Assembly (NCBI GenBank): GCA_012931725.1
Contig: CM022950.1
Coordinates: forward strand, 60,499,418 to 60,563,417
Direction of reading: 5' to 3'
Length of the DNA stretch: 64,000 nt
DNA from: Litsea cubeba
Lineage: Eukaryota > Streptophyta > Magnoliopsida > Laurales > Lauraceae
Position 1 is the first letter of the stretch; the number at the start of each line of letters is the position of its first letter. This document shows positions 55,983 through 64,000 of this stretch, one piece after another. The notes beneath the pieces were generated by a model. That model ran no database searches. It saw only the letters and a program-made list of their open reading frames with translations, and was not told the DNA's origin. The translations under genes and the position numbers were made by a program.

Positions 55983-56966
55983 TGTAAGTGCAAAAAATGT
56001 AACTCACAAGAAGAGAGGGGGGGTGCCTGCACGGACTTATCCAAAGAGATTAGGAACACCGATGCCTGCGCCTGAAGCCTGAGAAAAGGAAGAAGAATAG
56101 TAGGTCAGAGGACCCTAGCTTGGGCAGCGCAGGGCTCTCCGATGCCTAAGTCAGTTTAAGAACTGAACAGTAGGATGAAGATTTTTGGGGAAGAAGATGG
56201 TGTACCAGCATGTGGTGTATTTGTTGGCCATGCCTTGCTCTGGAGCTGTGGCTGAACTTATATAGAAGAAGAGAGGGGGCAAGGAGGTAGGAACTTGTCC
56301 CATCATAGCCCTCCTTGTCAGGTACTAGGGAGGTACTGTCCCATCGTAGCCCACTTGTCATTAATTGTAGTCTCATCACAGCCCACTCTGTCCCATCGGT
56401 CCATACCCTGATGCATGGGGGTTGCCGCTCTGTCAGGGATGTCAGGAATATGGGTGGTGGAGCAATAAATGCCTTTGTGTAAAGTGTCTGAGTTGCCGTG
56501 TCGGGACAGCTGTTAGTTGTCGTCCTGGTCAGCATTTTGGGGACACATGACCGACGCCGAGATGGGCCCTGACCGAGGTGAGGCGCCAGGCTGCCGAGAA
56601 GATTAGGGGTGAGGCATCAGTCTGCTGAGCTGGAACATGACCGAGGTGAGGCATCAGTCTACCGAGCTCGAGGAGCTGGTCGAGATGAGGATGCTTCTGA
56701 CCGACCTCGAGATTGGGACAAGCACGTGATGTTTAAAATTAAGTAATGCAAAGTTTTGTCAAACCCGTGCATGTTGGACTTCTTTAATACTTTTTGCCAC
56801 CAAAAGCCTCTCCTGCTACTACCCATGAGTTCTGTGAGGCTGAGGTGATGGTGTCTTTTGTCAGGTGCCGAGACAAAGGGAAATTTTGCCGAGACCGAGG
56901 CCTAGGGACCGGGACCCATTGTAAGTCCTGCCGAAGTGGATAGTCTGAGGAAATATCCCCCACACA
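55983..56966 (-). repeat. 5' LTR of the gag-only gypsy element
   Basis: Matches 52695-53675 with about two dozen substitutions and a short G-run length difference. TATA box at 56257-56265. The same 129-codon minus-strand frame (56146-56535) is open. Confidence 0.92.
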
Positions 56967-57362
56967 GTTTGATTTGAAAAAATTGAGGTGAATTCAAGAG
57001 AAATTGTGTTGAGGTGCGAAATACCTAACAAGTACCTTAGTAACAAACTAAGAAATAAACCAACAAATTTAAATACCTAAGTACCTAATTAGCATTTGTG
57101 AATTATTATGAACAGTTTGATTTGAAGAAATTAAGGTGAGTTCAAGAGAAATTGTGTTAAGGTGCTCAGTACCTAAGTACCTCAGTAACAAATTAAGAAA
57201 TAAACCAACAAATTTAAGTACCTGATTATCATTTGTGAATTATTATGAACAGTTTGATTTGAAGAAATTGAGGTGAATTCAAGAGAAATTGTGTTGAGTT
57301 GCTCGGTACCTCAGTACCTAAGTACCTAAGTAACAAATTAAGAAATAAACCAACAATAAAGC

Positions 57363-59413
57363 TGATAAGTCCACAAAATTATAGCTTTCATTCATCATTT
57401 AATATGCATTTGTGGACTTAATTAGGCTAATTGCATAGAATTATACTTAATTTCATGATTTCATGCATTTAAGCATCATAGTTGGAATCTTAGTCAAATT
57501 TGGTCAAAATTCATTACATTGCATGACTTTTGTGAAATTAGGGTTCTGATCTCATTCATCACCCAAAATTAGTTTTTTTAGCTTCACTAATGCATACTTG
57601 CTAATTTTGACATCATGTATTATTTTTGGAAAGTTGGGTATTTTTAGTGCATTAAGTAGGTATGTAGAGTCACATGCATAGTCCATCTAGATTCCTCACA
57701 CTTGATTATTATTGACATAATTCAATTTTATTTTTGTAGGAGAAATCAAGAGTGGGACCTGCATTGGTGAAACTCGAGAGACATCAAAGGCGGGACACCC
57801 TTCATGGTGGGTCCACATATCTTGACATCTTGGTGGCGCTGAAAAGGTTTAAAATTCTCAAAGAGGAAAGAAGAAACTCAGAATTGGAAAGATGGTGTTG
57901 ACTTGCTAAATTTCGAAACCAAAAATCAAGAAAGAGAGAAACTTAGAAACTTTGCAAGAGGAGTTGATTAGTCAAAGTTACAAGTAAAGAAGCATGCCAA
58001 ATATGGGAAGAGAATCGAATAAGCAAGCAAAGAAAGAGTCCAAACATGCCTTGGACGTCCAACATGGGTCCCACACACCCCATTGCATGCCAACCATAGA
58101 AGTTCCCTTAATTGCCATTATTCTCGGAATTTTCAGGGGCAGCAAATTGAAATAGCCATAACTTTCAAACCGAATATCGAATTGGCACAATCTATGCACC
58201 GTTGGAAAGCTCTTTTCGAGTAGATATCCGTGGAGCACAAGATTTCATAAATCGGAGCTATATTTAGGGTGATATGACATTGGGAACTTGGCTGTTATAA
58301 TTCCATGCGGGAATTGCAAAAGGTTTTTAAAATTGGCAACATGAGAGATCTTTGAGGAGTTCAATTTGGCAAGACTTGGAGCCCAAGTGACCACACTTAG
58401 TAACAAATCATCTCCAATTCAAATTGCAACCTAAGTGAGAAGCTTTGCTTGAAAGCTAAGCCAATAATCAAGTCATAGAATAGAAATAATTCCTTGAAAA
58501 TCAAGAGGCCAAAAAGTATAAAAGAAGCATCAAGGGGGCTAGAACTACAAGCATATTCTCCTTCATAAAGTGGCCAAGCCATTCTCTCTCTTCTTCACCT
58601 TTCTTCTTTCCCCTCTTCTAGTTCTAGTTTTAGTTCTAGTTCTCCATATTTTTTTATTTTGGGTAGCTTTTGGCCTTGTCCAAGCAAGTACTTGAAGGAG
58701 AAGTTGTAAAGATGCAATCTTTAATGACAAATCAAGAAGTCTTCTTTGCAATGGCGGGCTAGTTTTGATTAGAGTGATGGATGAAGATAAGTGATTGCTT
58801 TTTATTTGTCTAGTATTTCTAACTTGTTTGCATATCTTTATGTTTTTAATGATTAATAGACTTGCCTTCGTGCCCTAGGCAAATCTCCATTCTTAATTTC
58901 TGAAAATAAAAATTGATTTTTGACTATCCATGCTTAGGTTTGATAGGCCATGCTTAGGACTTAGATCTTTTTTATGGTTTATACTTACTTTTGATGGGTA
59001 GTGCTTAGATTGTTTTTTTTTATCTTTTATGAGGTGAAGGAAGTCTTGGGTTTTGGATTCTATAATTAAAATGGGGTTTTTAAAGTTAGATTTTCCAAAT
59101 TAAAAACATTGACTTGTCTTTGATTTGAAGTAAAAATTGGAATAAGTTAGGGTTACTTGATAAATAATTGGTGGATACTTATTGGATTCCTATGCTCTAA
59201 TCACTTTCATTAATTGGTAGTTTTCATATTTCTAAATTAGTTGCTTTCTTTTATTTCTAAATACTCAAAAGTTTTCTTAATTGTTAGTTAATTAGTTTTC
59301 TTAATCTAAAAATTTCTTTAATTAGCTCCCTGTGGGCTCGACCCGTTCTTGCCACTGTCTCAACTAGATACCCATGCACTTGCGGTATTTTATGATTGAT
59401 AAATATCACATCA
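57363..59413 (+). repeat. 5' LTR (2051 bp) of the Athila-like element
   Basis: Starts TGATAAGTCCACAAAATT and ends AAATATCACATCA; TGATA/TATCA termini are inverted. The end is fixed by the primer site six bases downstream. Several small frames inside have no motifs. Poly-pyrimidine (58590-58615) and TTTT-rich runs are common. Confidence 0.85.
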
Positions 59414-59419
59414 AGTTTT

Positions 59420-59438
59420 TGGCGCCGTTGCCGGGGAG
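59420..59438 (+). promoter_or_regulatory. primer binding site of the Athila-like element
   Basis: TGGCGCCGTTGCCGGGGAG, the standard plant gypsy primer site (commonly assigned to Asp-tRNA), following the LTR end after a short AGTTTT spacer. Confidence 0.9.
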
Positions 59439-61059
59439 CCAATTTTAAAAGAATCTTTTAGTTAAGATTTCTAGCATTATTTTTTGCATATCGTGGCATA
59501 TTTTTGTAGTTAGTTTCATTCATAGCTTGCATTAGGTTTAGTTTTTGTGTTTCTATATATTTGTGGTTACTGTTTTTCATGATTTAGTTGCTGAATTTTC
59601 AATAATTTTCGGACTGATTGCTAGTGGTTAAATAAAAAGAGAGATTTCTGCACTAATTTTGTGACAGATTTGGCCTGGTTTTTGCCCAAAAGTTCACACG
59701 TTTAAAACAAGCCAAACGGACTCCTTTGGACTTGAAATTTTGCTGGATTGGACTTTGGTACATTGAATTTGAACCATAAAAATTCCAGAAAGAAATACGT
59801 TTTGGAAGCCCAACTTTTAGTGCCGTGAACATGGCCAATCAGTCAGGCAGATTCTTCATTCAGCAGCAAAACTAGGCTAAGTAGCCAACTTCATAATAGC
59901 ATAACTTCTTCGTTTTTTTATCCTTTTTAGTCTCTGTTTTTTTTTTGTTTGACTCTTGCATATTAGGAGTTTACATCTCAGTAATTGTTTCCAGGTTTTG
60001 ATTAATAAGACTAGGTCGTACAGATCTGTAAATTTGGGCCTGTGCAACAGGTTTCAACACTTTGAATTTTTTTCAGCACTTGACAGCAATGTGTTCATTT
60101 AACTTAGGATTGCATTAGGAGTTTTAGAATTGCATCTTTCATTCAAATTGCTATAGTTTAGGTTTTTAAAATTTAGATTAGGTTGATTTTTCAATTTAGG
60201 GATTTCATTAACAATTTTTAGCTATTTTTAGTAGTTTATTTAGATCTAACACTTTAGTTGTTTTTTTTTTTAGGTTACAATCTGAGTTTTGTAGGACTCT
60301 AAAAGGGGAAGGATATCGCGGGGATTGCTTTTAAGCAAACAAGTTGCTCTTAGAATTGCAAAATTGCTAAAAAAATAAATAGAGTTTAAGCTTGCACAGT
60401 TTAAAGAATTTGCGTGGACCCGCTGTAAGAATTTCTAAACTTTACCCCACGAATCTTTTACTTGCAAGTGGGGCTTGGATGATTTAATTTTAGCAAAGTG
60501 TGAATGCTTGATTGACACACCATCTAATTGGACACACACTTAGTTAAGAGCAATCGACCCCAGAAAGATAAGGAATGGATTTCATCACTAGATGCTTGCC
60601 CATTTAGGTTAACCATCTCTCACATTAGGATCCTAACTTTAATTAAAATCAAGTAGCAACAAGACCATAGGACTCGAGTTCAGTATGACGAAGACCACAA
60701 AAGGTTGCACCAGTTGCGCTCTTTGGTCAAGTTGATGTCTAGGTAAGTCCTGTCCCTACCAAAAAGGGTGGCAGTCTCTGTTCTAGGAGTTTGGTTCTTA
60801 AGCGGGACCCTTGCCAAGTGCATTGTGACCCCACCACTCATCTTGGGGACTTACCTAGTCGATTTGGCTTCATAAGACCGGATTGGAGGCCTTGGTGCAC
60901 TCTTCAAACCAGTTAGGAGCTGTCTAGATAGTTAGGCTAACCCTAGGATAATTTCTTATGCTCAATATTTGTGCTTGACTGCTTGTGCATCATCTAGTAA
61001 GACCATTAGGACCTCGCATATAGCTTAAGATTGCATTTCTTTAAGGTTGAACCTGATGC
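59439..61059 (+). other. leader of the Athila-like element
   Basis: About 1.6 kb without a recognisable coding frame between primer site and gag, a length usual for Athila-type elements. T-rich runs at 59935-59950 and 60260-60272. Confidence 0.7.
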
Positions 61060-61615
61060 ATGCGCTCAAGACCTAAGAGAGAGAAACTGTGGGTACGCAA
61101 GAGTAAAAGGTTAGTCAGGATAGAGCCCAAATTAGCCTTAACCGTTGTCGAAAAATCGTCCATCTTTGAAGAAATTGTTAGGATGGCTGATCAAGTGGAC
61201 CCACCCATGACTTTGAAAGATTACATGTACCCCACCAAGACAACTCAACCGTCCTGCATCACCCTACCTCAGACCAATGCTACATTTGAGCTAAAATCTG
61301 GTATGATCCAGATGCTCCCAGTATTCCGTGGGCTAGACCAGGAAAACCCATATCAACATGTTGGGGAATTTGAGGACATCTGTGGGACCATGAGAATCAA
61401 TAACATGACTAAGGAGCCCTTAAACTTATATTATTTCCTTTCTCCCTAAAAGAAAAGGCTAAAGCTTGGCTTTATGCCTTACAGGCCGGGTCCATCACTA
61501 CATGGGACAAGCTAGTCGAAGAATTTTACAAAAAATTCTACTATAAGCAGAAAACCACTTCGATTAGGCAGGCCATCAATGGATTCCATCAAATGGAAGG
61601 GGAGACACTTTGCAG
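61060..61615 (+). pseudogene. gag N-terminal half of the Athila-like element
   Basis: ATG 61060 opens a 129-codon frame with MADQVDPPMTLKDYMYPTKT and FRGLDQENPYQHVGEFEDIC, an Athila-type gag motif. At ~61440 a one-base shift moves the reading to FSLKEKAKAWLYALQAGSIT and TTWDKLVEEFYKKFYYKQKT, with a second shift near 61610. The capsid domain is recognisable but not continuous. Confidence 0.8.
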
Positions 61616-62433
61616 TTATTTTGGAACGGTTCAAGGAACTCTTAATCCAGTGTCCCCACCATGGATTTGAAAAAATTCGATTGGTCCAGATCGTTTATGA
61701 GGGTTTGGATTACCCTACTAAGCAAATGGTGGAATCTTTCTGTAGTGGGAAGTTTACACAGAAGACAGCGGATGAAGCATGGACATTTTTGGAAGAAACC
61801 GCTGAAAACACATTGCAGTGGGCCCCTATCAAGAGGGAGCCCATCAAACCCACCATTCCTGAAAAAGGGGAGATGTTCAAGATTGAACCCAAAATTGAGG
61901 CAGAGGCCAAATTGGCCACATTGGTGAGGAGAATAGAGGCCTTAGAACTGAACCAAAAGCCTACTCCAAACACTTTGGAGTCATTGAAATATACTCAGGC
62001 CATGAATGGAGGGATTGACCCAACAACTTTGGGTCAGACCGAGTCTATTGAGGAAGTGAATGTGCTTTATCAAAATACTCATTTTGATAATCGTCGGAGG
62101 TATGACCCATACTCCAACACATACAATCCAGGTTGGAGGGATAATCCTAATTTTTCTTGGACCAAGGATCCAACTCAGGGTGACCCATCACAATTACATC
62201 ATCAATTTCAGCCCATTCAATCTCAATCCAATGCCCCACCCGGTTTCCAAAAGCCCAATTTCACCCCCAATCCGCAAAATCAGCGGATAGATTCTCTTGA
62301 GGAAACCATGAAATTGTTAGCTCAGAATACCCTCCAGTTCCAACAAAGCACTGTTCAGAGCTTGAATGCTACCACACAATCAATTGCCAAACTGGAATAT
62401 CAGATGGGCTGGCCAACTCCATCAGTACCATAG
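61579..62433 (+). pseudogene. gag C-terminal half of the Athila-like element
   Basis: From ~61615 it reads LERFKELLIQCPHHGFEKIR, VYEGLDYPTKQMVESFCSGK and DEAWTFLEETAENTLQW, then a Pro/Asn/Gln-rich tail (YDPYSNTYNPGWRDNPNFSW, PPGFQKPNFTPNPQN). The first ~12 codons are out of the gag frame. It stops at TAG 62431-62433 because of a shift at ~62406; the gag-pro frame continues in another phase. Confidence 0.8.
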
Positions 62434-62435
62434 AC

Positions 62436-63353
62436 GAGGGCCAATCTGAACCCAATCCCAAGGGCCAAGTCATTCATGATATAAAAGGAAAAAGCCCGAA
62501 AAAAGTCCAATCCATTATCACTCTTAGGTCGGGTACACAGGTGGATAATAAGGTGGAACTACCCAAGGAACCTGAAGAAGAATCACGTGAGAAAGTGGAA
62601 AGTGAGGAACAAATTGTGAATGCTGAACCCATATTAGAACCAGAGAACCCAGTCAATGTCGAACCATCACCTAGTGAACCCACTCCTAGGACTTATGTTG
62701 CCAAGGCACCATACCCACAGAGGCTAGGCCCAACAAAATCAACTGTTCAGTTGGATAAAATGTTAGAAGTATTCAAACAAGTGAGGATTAACATCCCACT
62801 TTTAGATGCGATCCAACAAGTTCCTGCCTATACCAAGTTCCTGAAGGACCTTTGCACCTTCAAAAGAACCACCAATGTTCCCAAGAAAGCTTTCCTAGCT
62901 CAGCAAGCTAGTTCTGTTATTTCAAGTCCAAACCTAATCAAATACAAAGACCCAGGGTGTCCTACAATTACATGCATGATAGGGGACCATCATATTGAGC
63001 ACGCTTTACTAGACTTGGGTGCGAGTGTCAACCTACTTCCGCATTCCATATACGAAGAACTAGGTTTGGGGGAGTTGAAGAAAGCTCATGTGACCCTCCA
63101 ATTGGCTGATGCTTCAATTCGATACCCAAAGCGGGTAGTGGAGGATGTCCTGATCAAAATAGGAGAGTTCGTGTTCCCTGTAGACTTTGTTGTCTTGGAC
63201 ATGAATCAACCAGCAAGAACTGTGGCTAAAATACCAATCATTTTAGGACGACCATTCCTAGCAACATCCAATGCCTTGATTAATTGTAGGAATGGAGTGA
63301 TGCAGCTACTTACAAGAATTAGTTGGAAATGTTGCTCCCCAGTTAGGATGTGA
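62436..63353 (+). pseudogene. gag-protease junction and aspartic protease of the Athila-like element
   Basis: Reading continues from ~62410 (STIDEGQSEPNPKGQVIHD, SIITLRSGTQVDNKVELP), an Athila-type linker, then an acidic Glu/Pro stretch. The retropepsin domain follows: HHIEHALLDLGASVNLLPHS, with Asp-Leu-Gly-Ala-Ser as active-site motif, FVFPVDFVVLDMNQ and IPIILGRPFLATSNALINCR. The frame is lost at ~63305 through a deletion. Protease would process gag and pol. Confidence 0.82.
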
Positions 63354-63558
63354 GGATCCATTGGAGGTTTGTCTAGCACATTTTCAGAGTGATTTTGATA
63401 TAGATGGCCATATTGAAAAGGTGAATGCACTGCTAGATTTAACCTCATTCATAGAAAAGAATAGGAGGCAACCTAAACGAGAGATCTTGACCTCAATTTT
63501 GGAAGGTAAATTTGTTTGGGATCCAGGAGGAATCCATGTTAGGTGTCAAATAAGGTAG
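63310..63558 (+). pseudogene. protease-RT linker remnant of the Athila-like element
   Basis: Frame NVAPQLGCEDPLEVCLAHFQ, SDFDIDGHIEKVNALLDLTS is the segment that normally leads into RT in this lineage. It ends at TAG 63556-63558 after FVWDPGGIHVRCQIR, before any RT motif. Confidence 0.65.
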
Positions 63559-64000
63559 TTTCTTTTTCTTTGTTTTTATATAGATTATTATTATTAGTTT
63601 AGATTATTTTTTTTTATTTTTTTTTCTAACCTTGGACAGGGAGCGCCATGCAAAATCATCAGGTAACTTTTTTTTTCCTTTACCTCTTGCAATTTATTTT
63701 TCCTCATGTTACATTATCATTTTCTGCATTACATGCATGACATCGAGGACTGGGGGTGGGAATAAGCACACTTGTCCAATTTTAGGTATTTTTTTTTTCA
63801 ATTTTAGGAAAACTTTTATTTTTTTTCTATCTTAGGAAATTTTTTTATTTTTTTTTAAATTTTAGGGCAATTTCTTGTTTGTAATATATATATTTTTTGA
63901 AAAGGTAGTTTGAAAAGGAATTGATAAAATTCAACGATGCTCGGAAATCCGGAATTTCAAAATCTTTGGAAGGAAGTAAAATGAAAGTTCAAATCTATTC
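63559..64000 (+). other. T-rich non-coding end of window
   Basis: Repeated T runs (63607-63626, 63668-63679, 63788-63800, 63840-63857). ATCGAGGACTGGGGGTGGG at 63742-63760 resembles the 3' untranslated purine-rich block of Athila/Tat elements. No coding frame with motifs. Confidence 0.6.

Larger units (their letters stand above)
52695..56966 (-). mobile_element. gag-only Ty3/gypsy element (non-autonomous), complete with target duplication
   Basis: LTRs at 52695-53675 and 55983-56966 (~981/984 bp) bracket 2.3 kb. GTTTG lies on both outer sides (52690-52694, 56967-56971). The minus-strand order is LTR, tRNA primer site, gag, tandem array, polypurine tract, LTR. No protease, RT, RNase H or integrase motif exists. 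I count roughly two dozen LTR differences, so the insertion is clearly older than the 27.7-kb and 43.8-kb elements. Movement would need a pol-bearing partner. Confidence 0.93.
52611..57356 (+). repeat. ~145-bp tandem array (about 3.3 units) split by the gypsy element
   Basis: Unit: CAGTAACAAATTAAGAAATA, ACCAACAAATTTAAGTACCT, TAGCATTTGTGAATTATTAT, GAACAGTTTGATTTGAAGAA, then ATTCAAGAGAAATTGTGTTG. The first unit (52611-52694) is cut at GTTTG by the LTR element; the array resumes at 56967 and continues to 57356, where the Athila-like element starts. Confidence 0.85.
57363..64000 (+). mobile_element. Athila-like Ty3/gypsy element with gag-protease, cut by right edge
   Basis: 2051-bp LTR (57363-59413), GGCGCCGTTGCCGGGGA primer site, ~1.6-kb leader, gag, aspartic protease. 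The long LTR, the TLRSG motif between gag and protease and the LGASVNLLP / ILGRPFLATSNALI motifs fit the Athila lineage. Gag-pro is broken by several frameshifts. After 63558 coding stops and T-rich DNA with a GACTGGGGGTGGG purine tract begins, so RT may be absent. The 3' LTR is outside the window. Confidence 0.88.

Noticed and set aside
57978..58751. Coding frames in the Athila-like LTR
   Set aside because: No motifs; they lie wholly inside the LTR with low-complexity composition.
1..64000. tRNA, rRNA or snRNA genes
   Set aside because: Apart from tRNA-complementary primer sites of retrotransposons I saw no cloverleaf or rRNA-like sequence; a covariance-model scan would be decisive and was not possible.

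Overview
The window is plant nuclear DNA from a repeat-rich flowering-plant genome. Evidence: intron-containing F-box/FBD/LRR genes, a plant mTERF fragment, Ty1/copia elements primed by initiator Met-tRNA, Ty3/gypsy elements, plant L1-type LINEs, MITEs, AT-rich intergenic DNA, and no operon-like packing. The species cannot be named from sequence alone. Only two genes look complete: a divergent pair of F-box/FBD/LRR genes (13843-15988 minus, 23687-25708 plus). They share exon structure, exon 2 length (153 bp) and intron 2 length (107 bp), so they are an inverted duplication. A likely terminal exon of an unrecognised gene lies at 41708-41851.

Layout. 1-4554: decayed minus-strand copia element cut by the left edge. 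4556-5527: inverted duplication of an Ala-rich, SANT/Myb-like gene fragment. 5528-10434: unclassified dispersed repeat R1, copies A and B. 10440-10733: 5' part of an Ala/Asp/Pro-rich reading frame. 12585-13122: LINE tail holding a smaller retroposon with a 17-bp target duplication. 13843-15988: F-box gene 1. 16458-17740: terminal-inverted-repeat element carrying an mTERF fragment. 18820-23345: low-complexity DNA and two foldback elements, one with an internal satellite. 23687-25708: F-box gene 2. 27122-31900: old copia remnant invaded at 27726-30948 by a very young, internally deleted copia element with identical LTRs. 32270-40640: reverse copy of R1 broken by two LINEs and a MITE, one LINE itself hit by a hAT-like MITE. 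43819-49529: nearly intact Tnt1-like copia element. 51432-52612: second foldback element. 52695-56966: gag-only Ty3/gypsy element with a minisatellite where pol should be, inserted in a ~145-bp tandem array. 57363-64000: Athila-like gypsy element with a 2-kb LTR and gag-protease, running off the right edge.

Target-site duplications and nesting give a relative insertion order. Three elements (27726, 52695, probably 57363) lack the coding capacity to move themselves and, if mobile, depend on proteins supplied in trans. I found no clearly new biological system. The most unusual structures are the mTERF-carrying element, the hairpin-forming SANT-like duplication, and the gag-only gypsy element with an alternating 129/88-bp array. 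All homology calls are by eye from motifs; no search was run.
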